Source: Beijerinckiaceae bacterium (lineage in GTDB: Bacteria; Pseudomonadota; Alphaproteobacteria; Rhizobiales; Beijerinckiaceae). Taken from it: a stretch of DNA of 51,630 nt. This document shows, one piece after another, positions 44,453 through 51,630 of this stretch. The number at the start of each line of letters is the position of its first letter. Position 1 is the stretch's first letter. A program made the position numbers and the translations under genes. The stretch lies in the NCBI GenBank assembly GCA_947476075.1, contig CANJPM010000004.1, positions 1 through 51,630 of the forward strand. Direction: 5' to 3'. A model generated the notes under the pieces. It was not told where the DNA came from, did no database searches, and was given only the letters and a program-made list of their open reading frames with translations.

Positions 44453-45013
44453 ATGATGAACCGCCGCGTTGCGCTGGAGCGCCTGAAGACCCTCATCAAC
44501 GACGAGATTGTTGTTGCGACTTATTCAACCGCATCGGACTGGATCGAGATTTTTGACCGTCCGCTGAATTTCTTTTCCTTCGGCGCCATGGGCCTTGCTT
44601 CTTCGCATGGCCTGGGCCTCGCGATCGCCAGGCCCGAGCGTAAAGTACTGGTGCTTGACGGCGATGGAAGCCTTCTTATGAACCTTGGCACGCTCGTCAC
44701 CATCGCAGCGGCAGCGCCAAAAAACCTCGTTCATATGGTTTGGAAGAATGGTTCTTACGAGGCCAATGGCGGACATCCGATTCCGCAGCAATCGGTCGAT
44801 TTTGCAGCCATGGCCCGCGCGGCCGGCATCAAGAACGTTTATTATGCCGACAATCTGGAGAGCTTTGAAGCGGCTGTGAGGCAGTCGCTTTCGGGCGATG
44901 GTCCCAGCTTCATCGAGATTGAAATTGAGCAGGGGCCGCTGGGTCCACGCTCTTACAAGGACATGTACAAGGCATCCCGGCGCAAGGCCCTGCGCGAGGC
45001 TCTACAGGCATGA
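44453..45013 (+). CDS. Thiamine-diphosphate decarboxylase, C-terminal (PP) subunit
   Basis: 186 residues from ATG 44453 (a second ATG at 44456). The ThDP-Mg binding motif is GDGSLLMNLGTL with the closing Asn about 25 residues later (WKNGSYEANGG); FSFGAMGLASSHGLGLAIARP precedes it as in ComE-type subunits. Together with the upstream subunit it makes one catalytic unit, the active site lying at the interface. The weak ribosome site (AGG about 18 nt upstream) suggests coupling to translation of the first subunit. Substrate unknown; a 2-oxo acid from the neighbouring catabolic genes is plausible. Confidence 0.86.
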   Translation: MMNRRVALERLKTLINDEIVVATYSTASDWIEIFDRPLNFFSFGAMGLASSHGLGLAIARPERKVLVLDGDGSLLMNLGTLVTIAAAAPKNLVHMVWKNGSYEANGGHPIPQQSVDFAAMARAAGIKNVYYADNLESFEAAVRQSLSGDGPSFIEIEIEQGPLGPRSYKDMYKASRRKALREALQA

Positions 45014-45059
45014 GAACCTGCGAGCGCTTATTCTAATATTTCACGAACTGCTTAAACCT

Positions 45060-45863
45060 TCACGAACTCTCGTGCCTGTTGGGCGCGAGGCCGTTGCGTG
45101 CAAGGAAATCCATGATTGCAGCGTCGAACGCATGCGGCTTTTCAATGCAACACGCATGACCGGCGTCTTCGAGCACCACATGCTCCGCATCCGGGATGAG
45201 CGAGGCCGTGCGTCGTCCCGCAGGGAGCGACCCGTCAAAGGCGCCGTTGATGACAAGCACAGGAAGCTTCAGCCCTGCCAGGCTTTCCGTCATGTCGCAT
45301 GAGCCGCGCGCACGGAAGATATTGGCGATGCATTGCGGCGACAGCTCAGCGCTGTTTTCGACAAAGAGCTTCAGCAGATAATCGCCCAGAGGCGTATCGG
45401 CAAAACCGGGCGCAACATAGCCGCGCATCAAATGCATCAGATGATCGCCCAGCGGCTTGCCCTCAAAGCCCGCGAGAATGGCGTTGACGTCGCGGGGACC
45501 AGCGCTTGATCCGCCCACAAGAATCGCGGCGGCGACCATCTCCGGCCTTTCGATGCTGGCGAGCAGCGCGATGCCCGAGCCCACGCTGACTCCGGCGAAA
45601 ACAGCGCGCGACACCCCCTCGTCCTGGCATACGCCGAGGACGTCGTTCATCATGTCGCGCAGCGTGAACGCGTGTTCCGGCTTGTCGGAGAGGCCGTAGC
45701 CGCGCAGGTCAACGGCAATCACGCGATAGAACGGGGAAAATCGCGCTATTTGGTAGAGCCAGAGCCTGCGATCAAATGGATTGGCGTGGACAAGCACCAT
45801 AGGCGGCCCGGCGCCATGGATCTCATAATGGATGCGCAAACCGTTTCGTGTGCTGTAGGGCAT
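45060..45863 (-). CDS. Alpha/beta hydrolase (enol-lactonase / meta-cleavage hydrolase-like)
   Basis: 267 residues from ATG 45863; an in-frame ATG at 45893 is an alternative with GGGAAC before it. The fold's landmarks are present: oxyanion-hole HANPFD, nucleophile GVSVGSG, acid in NGAFDGSLP and catalytic His in DAGHACCIEKP. The VDLRGYGLSDKP strand is typical of PcaD-like enol-lactone hydrolases and C-C hydrolases. It may hydrolyse a ring-cleavage or lactone product of the catabolic region. Convergent with the ThDP subunit gene, 46 nt apart. Confidence 0.87.
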   Translation of the reverse strand: MPYSTRNGLRIHYEIHGAGPPMVLVHANPFDRRLWLYQIARFSPFYRVIAVDLRGYGLSDKPEHAFTLRDMMNDVLGVCQDEGVSRAVFAGVSVGSGIALLASIERPEMVAAAILVGGSSAGPRDVNAILAGFEGKPLGDHLMHLMRGYVAPGFADTPLGDYLLKLFVENSAELSPQCIANIFRARGSCDMTESLAGLKLPVLVINGAFDGSLPAGRRTASLIPDAEHVVLEDAGHACCIEKPHAFDAAIMDFLARNGLAPNRHESS

Positions 45864-46001
45864 GAGGCGCCAACTATTTCCCGAGGATCGCATGTTCCCG
45901 AAAGCGATGCGCGCATGTGCGCACAAGGCTGTCCTGAATAGTCCGGGAAAAGGCGCTCGGCAATCGCCCGCTGCGCCTGAAATGTAAAGCTCAAGATGGG
46001 G

Positions 46002-47072
46002 TTATGCGGTCGTCTCGCGAGGCGCATCAACCAGAGAGGGCGCAAACAGGGAAGAGATCGCGATTGCAGGATTGCCGCGAGGGTGTCTCCACAACTGGCG
46101 CTTCAACAGCGCTTCGTCAAACCAGCCGTCGCGGCGCGCAATGATCCAGTCCGACAGGGGCGGATTGAATGTGGGCTCATAAATCTTGACGCCGGGGCTC
46201 ACCAAAGCAGCGGCATAGCTGAACGAGCTTTTGGCCATGACGAGGACGTCGGCTTTCGCCAATCTCCTCATCGTCCAAACTGCATCGGCGTCCAGATGCA
46301 AGCGGCAACCCAGTTGCGAGAATGCTTCGAATGCGTCCGGATCGCCCTGCGAATAAACGTCGACGACATAGTCCAATTTCAGAGCGGCAAGAACGCGCGG
46401 AAGGCGGGCGATGCGCGCCACAATGTTTGTGTTGGGCGTAAACCGCGCCGCGTTTAAATCATTCGCCACATCACCCCGGCGCACATGCACAGCGACGACG
46501 AGCCTGTCTGAATCGGAAGCCTGATCGATATGGCGGAACCTTTCTCCAAAGGTGCGAAGGCATGCCTGAAAGGAATCGGGATAGCGGCGGTTCAGCCACC
46601 AGCATTGCTGAAATCTCAGCACGCTGCGGGCGCACAATTTGTGCTTGCCCGAGAGATAATCGGCGTAATCGACCACGATGTCGCTCGCATGATCCAGCTT
46701 CTGTACGCCCTGACCGAAGTTGAACTGGCCCTCCCATGCGGCCGCCCATTGGCGCATATCGCCGGGCGCGTGATCCACAAGACTAAACGGCGAGTGAACA
46801 TAGACAGCGCCGAAAGCCTTGGCGAAATTGATCGTCGACATATATGCGAGCGCCTGCATTCCAGCGCCATCCGAGCGCCCCGCGCACGTGATGCGGACGC
46901 CTTTGGGGAGCATGCCGGCGGTGAGGCGCATGGCGGCGTCGCTGGCGAAAAAATTCTTGTCCACCTTCACATTCTGTCGCGCGAACAATTTGAACCCATA
47001 CCAATGACGCCGTGCGAAATTCTCCCACTTGTGGCGACGCGAAACAGGAAACATCGTCATCAGCCTGTCCAT
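46002..47072 (-). CDS. Fucosyltransferase-like (GT11/GT65-type) protein
   Basis: 356 residues. The VVAVHVRRGDVAND motif in the middle is the nucleotide-sugar-binding signature of alpha-1,2 and alpha-1,6 fucosyltransferases and related O-fucosyltransferases. The following YVVDVYSQGDPDAFEAFSQLG and RRLAKADVLVMAKSSFSYAAALVS are the conserved second and third peptide motifs of the GDP-fucose-binding Rossmann domain. The basic N-terminus has no membrane anchor. No other glycan genes are nearby, so it could decorate a surface polysaccharide or protein made elsewhere. A sugar donor other than GDP-fucose cannot be excluded. Confidence 0.65.
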   Translation of the reverse strand: MDRLMTMFPVSRRHKWENFARRHWYGFKLFARQNVKVDKNFFASDAAMRLTAGMLPKGVRITCAGRSDGAGMQALAYMSTINFAKAFGAVYVHSPFSLVDHAPGDMRQWAAAWEGQFNFGQGVQKLDHASDIVVDYADYLSGKHKLCARSVLRFQQCWWLNRRYPDSFQACLRTFGERFRHIDQASDSDRLVVAVHVRRGDVANDLNAARFTPNTNIVARIARLPRVLAALKLDYVVDVYSQGDPDAFEAFSQLGCRLHLDADAVWTMRRLAKADVLVMAKSSFSYAAALVSPGVKIYEPTFNPPLSDWIIARRDGWFDEALLKRQLWRHPRGNPAIAISSLFAPSLVDAPRETTA

Positions 47073-47324
47073 TCAATGGATCGTCAAAAATTCAGAACCT
47101 CTTAAAATCGTTTTCTCTTTACCGAGCTTGGCCGGAATTTTCAATCCTGCAAGAAACGCGCGTTCACGCACCCCGCAAGCCTGTGCGCATAAACCATAAA
47201 GGTTACCCGCTAACCCATCTGATAGCGCGCGCTTGAAAGCTGCCTCAGGCAAGATGCTGTCGTCATGTTTACAAGCATCCCGAATTCGGCGATGCGCAAA
47301 CAGAGAAACAGAGAAGAGGTCATC

Positions 47325-47549
47325 ATGAAGCCGCTTGTTTTTTCCGCTGCCATTGCAGCAATAGGATCGGTGTTCCTGATCAGCGCTGCATCGGCGCAAC
47401 AGGAAGCATCGCGCGAAGATGCAGTGCGCGTATGCATCGGCGAAGCGCAGGCTGGAACGCCAAACGTCAGCGACGCCAACGATCCGCGCGTGGCTGCGCG
47501 CTATAATCAATATTCAAGCTGCATGAAGCGATTGGGCCACAATCCCTGA
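47325..47549 (+). CDS. Small secreted protein of unknown function
   Basis: 74 residues from ATG 47325, with GAAGAGG 8 nt upstream. A Sec signal peptide (KPLVFSAAIAAIGSVFLISAASAQ) is followed by about 50 mature residues with two cysteines: Cys in VRVCIGEAQ and in YSSCMKRLGHN. They could form one disulfide. The NDPRVAARYNQY segment gives no family I can name. Periplasmic or extracellular location is likely. The 252-bp region before it, shared with the divergent fucosyltransferase-like gene, holds no recognisable operator. Confidence 0.7.
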   Translation: MKPLVFSAAIAAIGSVFLISAASAQQEASREDAVRVCIGEAQAGTPNVSDANDPRVAARYNQYSSCMKRLGHNP

Positions 47550-47622
47550 CAGGCCCATCTTTCAAGGCCTCGTCAGGCGCGCCCGGACGCTTTAGCCTCT
47601 GGGCGCAGCAATTCAACGCAAT

Positions 47623-48426
47623 TCATGGCGCGGCCGACCTCTGGTCTGCGCTTTTTGGCGCATGAGGGATAAGTTGACCATTTCTGAAAACCGTCATGGT
47701 TCTGGCTGGCAGCTCCAACCAGACTTCGTCTCGCGTCAGCGGGCTGCTTGCGACGACGACGACGCGATCGTTGGGCGTGGTCATCGTTGAAAAATCGACC
47801 CGCAGATCTTCATCAATCAGCGTCGCTACGCCAAATGGCCAGCATCGCACCAGATAGAACAATTTCTTGTTGCAGAACGCATAGAGCGTCCGGCCTTCGC
47901 TGACGAGCACGTTGAAGACGCCAAGTGCGCCCAAATCCGCGCACAGTTCACCCAGCGCCTGGTCCAGCGCATCTGGTGAGGGCAGCGAGGAAAAACGCGC
48001 GCGCAATTGGCCCAAAAGCCAGCAGAAAGCGTGCTCACTGTCCGTCGTGCCTATCGGCTTGTAGAGATCTAGCGACCGCTTCTTGACGCCCTTCAATTGC
48101 CCATTGTGAGCGAACGTCCATGCGCGCCCCCAAAGTTCGCGCGTGAACGGATGGGTGTTCTCAAGCGCAACCCGCCCCCGATTGGCGCGCCGCACATGCG
48201 CGATGACGATTTTGCTCTTGAGCGGATAATCGCGCAGCAGACGCGCGATCTCGGAATGGGCGCTGGGCTGGGGATCATGAAAGGCCCGCGCTCCCCGCCC
48301 CTCATAGAAAGCAATGCCCCAGCCGTCGCGATGGGGGCCGGTGCCGCCGCCGCGTTGGGCAAGCGCAGAAAAACTGAAGCGAATGTCAGTTGGCACATTC
48401 GCATTCATACCCAGCAGTTCACACAT
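47623..48426 (-). CDS. Class II glutamine amidotransferase (YafJ-like)
   Basis: 267 residues from ATG 48426, chosen because class II amidotransferases need the catalytic cysteine at position 2, and MCELLGMNA supplies it after Met removal. The glutaminase core shows RGGGTGPHRDGWGIAFYEG, IAHVRRANRG and FAHNGQLKG, as in YafJ/DUG3-type single-domain amidotransferases. No synthase domain is attached; the family hydrolyses glutamine or gamma-glutamyl peptides in the cytosol, with poorly known partners. An upstream in-frame start at 48492 would block catalysis and was rejected. Confidence 0.92.
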   Translation of the reverse strand: MCELLGMNANVPTDIRFSFSALAQRGGGTGPHRDGWGIAFYEGRGARAFHDPQPSAHSEIARLLRDYPLKSKIVIAHVRRANRGRVALENTHPFTRELWGRAWTFAHNGQLKGVKKRSLDLYKPIGTTDSEHAFCWLLGQLRARFSSLPSPDALDQALGELCADLGALGVFNVLVSEGRTLYAFCNKKLFYLVRCWPFGVATLIDEDLRVDFSTMTTPNDRVVVVASSPLTRDEVWLELPARTMTVFRNGQLIPHAPKSADQRSAAP

Positions 48427-48732
48427 GCGCGCTCGCACCCGCTCACATCGCTCACAAATCAGGCGCCCCGCCCGCATTAGTCTTCTGCACATCCCTTATG
48501 TCATGCTCAAGGGGCCTCCGTCACATGGCCAATTGAAAATCCTGCGGTCGGCAAGGAGCGGCGGATAATCTGGCGAAACCCTTTCAGTCGGCCTTTTTTC
48601 TTGCTAATTCACGACTGACCGTTCTCATCCTGGCAAACAGGGCTCATAATGATCACCGAAAAAGCTCCATCAACAGTTTTTTCAATAAAATCAGCGCTGA
48701 AAGAAACTCAACTATCGTTTGGAGGAAACGGC
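48427..48732. other. Gene-free divergent intergenic region
   Basis: These 306 bp separate the amidotransferase and the second Bug gene and hold both promoters. Apart from a T-rich patch near 48596 and the GGAGGAAA ribosome site of the Bug gene at 48721, I see no repeat, operator or RNA gene. Confidence 0.6.
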
Positions 48733-49791
48733 ATGAGATCGAATGGTTATATTCGCCGATCCGGGCGGCTCTCATCTCTCATGTTTTGCCTTGGCGCGGG
48801 CGTTCTTTTTTCAGGCGCCGCGCTCTCCCAGACGCAAGCCACGGACGAGGCGTCAAAGAGCATTTCCTTTCTGGTCAGCCATGCCCCCGGTGGCGGATAC
48901 GATGCTTATGCAAGGCTTTATGCGCGCCATGTGGGCAAACATCTGCCTGGCCAGCCGCCTGTCACTGTGCGCAACATGCCCGGCGCAGCAGGCGTGATCC
49001 TGGCCAATCACATCCATGCGCAAGCGTCCCGCAATGGAACCGTGCTTGCTCTGGCGCCCGGCGCCGTCGCCACGGCGGCCTTGTTTGAATCGCCGGGCGC
49101 GCGATACGATTCACGCGAATTCACCTGGATCGGCAGCCTGAACAACGACGTCTCGGTTGTCGTCAGCCGCGCAGATTCCCCTGTCAAAACGACACAGGAT
49201 CTTTTCAGCAAAGAGCTGATTGTGGGCGGCGCCGGCGCATCAGACAATAGCGTCGTCCACGCAAACATTCTTTCACGCATGTTCCAGGCGAAACTGAAAC
49301 TGGTGTCGGGCTATAACGGCAGCGGCGACAACGTGCTTGCGCTGGAGCGCGGTGAAGTGCAGGGCATTGCCGGCTGGAATTATACATCCATTGCAACGAT
49401 GAAGCCGGACTGGGTTCGTGATCGCCAGATCTTCATCTTGCTGCAAATGTCGTTGAGCCGACATAAAGAACTACCCGATACGCCGACTGTTCTCGACCTT
49501 GCGCGCAACGACGACGAGCGCCAGACGCTCAAACTGATTTTCACCCAGAGCGTCATCGGGCGCGTGATTTTTGCGCCGCCGAAACTCCCCAAAGCGCAGA
49601 CAGACACTTTGCGCGTCGCATTTGATAAAGTGCTGGTTGATCCGGATTTCATAGCGGATGCGGAAAAATCGCGCCTGGAAATCAACGGCCCGCTGTCAGG
49701 CGTGAATGTTGAAAAGCTGATCAACGAATTGCATATGACGCCGACGCAGCTTGTGCAAAACGCCATCAGCATACTTGGCGGGGCTAAATAA
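48733..49791 (+). CDS. Orphan tripartite tricarboxylate transporter receptor (Bug/TctC family), second copy
   Basis: 352 residues from ATG 48733, with GGAGGAAA 6 nt upstream. A Sec signal peptide (LSSLMFCLGAGVLFSGAAL) leads to the same Bug signatures as the protein at 42625: HAPGGGYDAYARLYARHVGKHLPGQPPVT, NMPGAAGVILANHIHA, GGAGASDNSV. The two paralogues are clearly related but diverged. No tctA/tctB is beside it. The 3' end carries an imperfect 18-bp tandem duplication running past the stop. Ligand unknown, most likely a carboxylate. Confidence 0.9.
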   Translation: MRSNGYIRRSGRLSSLMFCLGAGVLFSGAALSQTQATDEASKSISFLVSHAPGGGYDAYARLYARHVGKHLPGQPPVTVRNMPGAAGVILANHIHAQASRNGTVLALAPGAVATAALFESPGARYDSREFTWIGSLNNDVSVVVSRADSPVKTTQDLFSKELIVGGAGASDNSVVHANILSRMFQAKLKLVSGYNGSGDNVLALERGEVQGIAGWNYTSIATMKPDWVRDRQIFILLQMSLSRHKELPDTPTVLDLARNDDERQTLKLIFTQSVIGRVIFAPPKLPKAQTDTLRVAFDKVLVDPDFIADAEKSRLEINGPLSGVNVEKLINELHMTPTQLVQNAISILGGAK

Positions 49792-49807
49792 CTTGGTGGG
49801 CTAAATA
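49773..49807 (+). repeat. Imperfect 18-bp tandem duplication at the Bug gene 3' end
   Basis: Acttggcggggctaaata (49773-49790) is followed directly by acttggtgggctaaata (49791-49807): one substitution and one deleted base. The first copy contains the last four codons and most of the TAA stop; the second lies outside the gene. It looks like a local slippage or repair scar. Confidence 0.8.
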
Positions 49808-50033
49808 ACAACAAGCGCACACCATCACAAAGCGATCTCGTGAGGCTGCGTCAAATTTCGATCTCCGTGGGTCCGCACTGAACCCAATCATCAAGAAATA
49901 TATTGACCGGATCGCCTCATGAGGTCTGGCCATGAGCATAGATCTTCGATTGTCGATTCGACTGGCGGCAGGTGTTTCGGGTATTCAGCGCTACGACTGA
50001 AGGTCGCACCATTGAGTAGGTTAGGTTATTCTT

Positions 50034-51630
50034 ATGACAATTTTTCTGCTGGTCAACGGCCTGAACGGCGGATCTACTGATCCCGATCATCCGGGCTGGT
50101 TCGAACTCTCGTCCGCGAATATGGGCGTCGGCGTTGGCGTTTCGAACGGCGTCATTGGCGCACCTTCATTCAGCGAGATTTCAGTCACCATGGAAGGCGT
50201 CGCGCCGGCCCTGCTGGCCCAGCTTGCGAAAGCGACCGACCTTGGGTCGGTCAGGATCCAGCAGGTGGATAGCGCGGGGGATAAGCTCTATGACCTTCTT
50301 CTCGACTACGTCTTCGTCACGGGCAATTACCTCTCGATGGGTGACGGGGCGCCGTCGTCCAGTCTTTCCTTCGCTTACAAGCTCTTCAATCTCGCGACGC
50401 CCGACGGCAGCTTTGGCTACGATCTGGCGAACCAAATGGCCAGTTTCTCAGATACGATACCTGAGCCAGAGCCGGGCAGCGGACCCCGCACGCTCGAATC
50501 TGGCGAAGTCACCCGGTATTATCTGCTGATCGATGGCGCCAACGGCGGCTCGACCAACCCCGGCGGAAATTCAAAGGGATGGTTCAAGATCGAATCCCTG
50601 CAGTTTGGGGCAGGTGTCGGTGTCGACCCGAATGGCGTCACGACCGAACCCTCGTTCTCGGAAGTTGTCGTCACGATGGCCGGCGTGGACCCCACACTAT
50701 TCGGCGACCTGGCCACTGGCAGGCTTATCGACGCGGCCCGCGTGCAGGGCGTGAACGCTCTGGGTCAGGTGATCTACGATCTTCGCCTTGGCGACGTTGT
50801 TTTGTCTGGCAATGCACTCAGCACCGGCGGAGGCCCACCTTCGTCCAGCCTGTCGTTGAATTACCAGCAGATCGGGCTCACCACGCCCACCAGTGAATTT
50901 GGCTACGATCTGGCGAACCAAACTGCTATTCCCCCAAATACGATACCTTACCCAGTGCCCGCCGACACTAGCTCGCTCGAATCTGGCGGTGTCTCCCGGT
51001 ATTATCTGCTGATCGATGGCTTGAATGGTGGATCTACTGATCCCGGTCATCAGGGATGGTTCGAGATCCAGTCCCTGCAACTTGGCGCAGGTGTCGGTGT
51101 CGGCCCGGGTGGCGTCACAAGCGCACCCTCGTTCTCGGAAATTGTCGTCACGATGGTCGGCGTCTGGCCAGCTCTGCTCGGTGACCTGGCCGCTGGCAGG
51201 CTTATCAACGCGGCCCGCGTGCAGGGCGTAAACCTTGCGGGCGATGTGGTCTACGATCTTCTCCTTGGCGACGTTGTGTTGTCTGGCAATGCACTCGGCA
51301 CCGGCGGAGACACGCCTTCGACAAGCATGTCGTTGAATTACCAGCAGATCGGGCTTACCACGCCTACGAGCAGCTTTGGCTACGATCTTGCGAACAACGT
51401 CGTTATTGATCCAGGAACGATTGCGAGGCCAATTGAGGGTGGACTCGACACTCTCGAAACCGGTTTAGTCACGAAGTACTATTTGCATGTTGACGGAATA
51501 AACGGCGGTTCGACAGACGCGGGGCATATCGGCTGGTTCAAACTCAGCTCCCTGCAGCTTGGCGTGGGCGTGGGAGTCAGCAACGGAGCCGCGAGCGACC
51601 CGTTATTCTCTGACCTCGTGGTCAGGCTCA
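50034..51630 (+). CDS. Multi-domain protein of tandem Hcp-like (type VI secretion tube) repeats, partial
   Basis: 532 complete codons are visible from ATG 50034 and the frame runs off the right edge. It consists of repeat units 50034-50510, 50511-50993, 50994-51470 and a truncated fourth from 51471 (159, 161 and 159 residues when complete). Each unit follows the Hcp1 fold pattern: YYLLIDGxNGGSTDPGHxGWFEIxSLQ opening, PSFSEIVVTMxGVxPALLGDLAxGRLI middle, then ARVQGVN, YDLLLGDVVLSG and a closing SLSLNYQQIGL. Linkers of about 25 residues end in DTIPEPEP- or NTIPYPVP-like Pro stretches. No signal peptide or lipobox. Hcp normally is one 160-170-residue domain forming hexameric rings; a single-chain array is unusual. 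No other type VI genes are in view. Identification by pattern, not by search. Confidence 0.8.
   Translation, partial: MTIFLLVNGLNGGSTDPDHPGWFELSSANMGVGVGVSNGVIGAPSFSEISVTMEGVAPALLAQLAKATDLGSVRIQQVDSAGDKLYDLLLDYVFVTGNYLSMGDGAPSSSLSFAYKLFNLATPDGSFGYDLANQMASFSDTIPEPEPGSGPRTLESGEVTRYYLLIDGANGGSTNPGGNSKGWFKIESLQFGAGVGVDPNGVTTEPSFSEVVVTMAGVDPTLFGDLATGRLIDAARVQGVNALGQVIYDLRLGDVVLSGNALSTGGGPPSSSLSLNYQQIGLTTPTSEFGYDLANQTAIPPNTIPYPVPADTSSLESGGVSRYYLLIDGLNGGSTDPGHQGWFEIQSLQLGAGVGVGPGGVTSAPSFSEIVVTMVGVWPALLGDLAAGRLINAARVQGVNLAGDVVYDLLLGDVVLSGNALGTGGDTPSTSMSLNYQQIGLTTPTSSFGYDLANNVVIDPGTIARPIEGGLDTLETGLVTKYYLHVDGINGGSTDAGHIGWFKLSSLQLGVGVGVSNGAASDPLFSDLVVRL
50034..51630 (+). repeat. DNA-level tandem repeat of about 480 bp (4 units, last truncated)
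   Basis: Unit boundaries at 50034, 50511, 50994 and 51471 are set by the conserved tattatctgctgatcgatggc-type block (shown in part). Units 2 and 3 are the most similar at DNA level, units 1 and 4 more diverged, implying stepwise duplication and partial homogenisation. Confidence 0.85.

Noticed and set aside
50034-51630. RTX or calcium-binding haemolysin repeats
   Set aside because: The G-G-S-T-D segments occur once per 160 residues, not as nonapeptide GGxGxDxxx arrays, and the rest of each unit follows the Hcp pattern.
50034-51630. A full type VI secretion locus
   Set aside because: No sheath, baseplate, ClpV or VgrG gene is visible; only Hcp-like domains are present, so a functional secretion system cannot be claimed.

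Overview
The window looks like a chromosomal segment of an alphaproteobacterium of the order Hyphomicrobiales (Rhizobiales), perhaps close to Beijerinckiaceae or Bradyrhizobium relatives. The grounds are high GC; an apolipoprotein-like giant coiled-coil protein of the kind that marks the growth pole in Rhizobiales; short CCTTCTCCC...GGGAGAAGG palindromes and a 74-bp CCCTCATC...GATGAGGG element like rhizobial intergenic mosaic elements; and orphan Bug/TctC-type receptors. No rRNA, tRNA, CRISPR array, transposase or prophage was recognised.

Layout. 1-6 kb: the end of a DEAD-box helicase, a Tat-exported metallo-beta-lactamase-fold hydrolase, a SixA-like phosphatase, an unknown protein, and a YcjX/YcjF-like membrane-stress pair. 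6-9 kb: MsrQ-like haem membrane protein, ferredoxin-NADP reductase, [2Fe-2S] ferredoxin and a lone Hpt protein. 9.3-14.2 kb: the GPR/RgsE-like giant protein with 22- and 42-residue repeats. 14.3-18.1 kb: an Mla/MCE-type lipid ABC transporter (permease with STAS domain, ATPase, MCE protein, lipoprotein). 18.2-24.3 kb: Hsp20, an XRE-cupin regulator, a DMT exporter with an atypical SDR, a Pro/Ala-rich unknown protein, two c-type cytochromes and a rhodanese.

24.3-45.9 kb is an accessory catabolic region that looks dedicated to aromatic or related acids. It holds a class II aldolase/decarboxylase - gentisate-dioxygenase-like cupin - glycerate kinase operon divergent from an IclR regulator and a flavin hydroxylase; an SDR - TauD dioxygenase - beta-hydroxyacid dehydrogenase - LigI-like hydrolase operon divergent from a PYROXD2-like flavoprotein; a GH13 alpha-glucosidase divergent from treZ; a Bug receptor - tandem RidA - flavin hydroxylase - second gentisate-dioxygenase-like cupin operon; a split thiamine-diphosphate decarboxylase; and an alpha/beta hydrolase. 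Two ring hydroxylases and two cupin dioxygenases suggest two parallel hydroxylate-then-cleave routes. The substrates are not readable from the sequence.

46-50 kb: a fucosyltransferase-like protein, a small secreted protein, a class II glutamine amidotransferase and a second orphan Bug receptor. From 50,034 to the right edge runs the most unusual gene: an open frame built of at least three complete and one partial 159-161-residue copies of an Hcp-like (type VI secretion tube) domain, joined head to tail by short Pro/Ser linkers, with no signal peptide and no other type VI gene in view.
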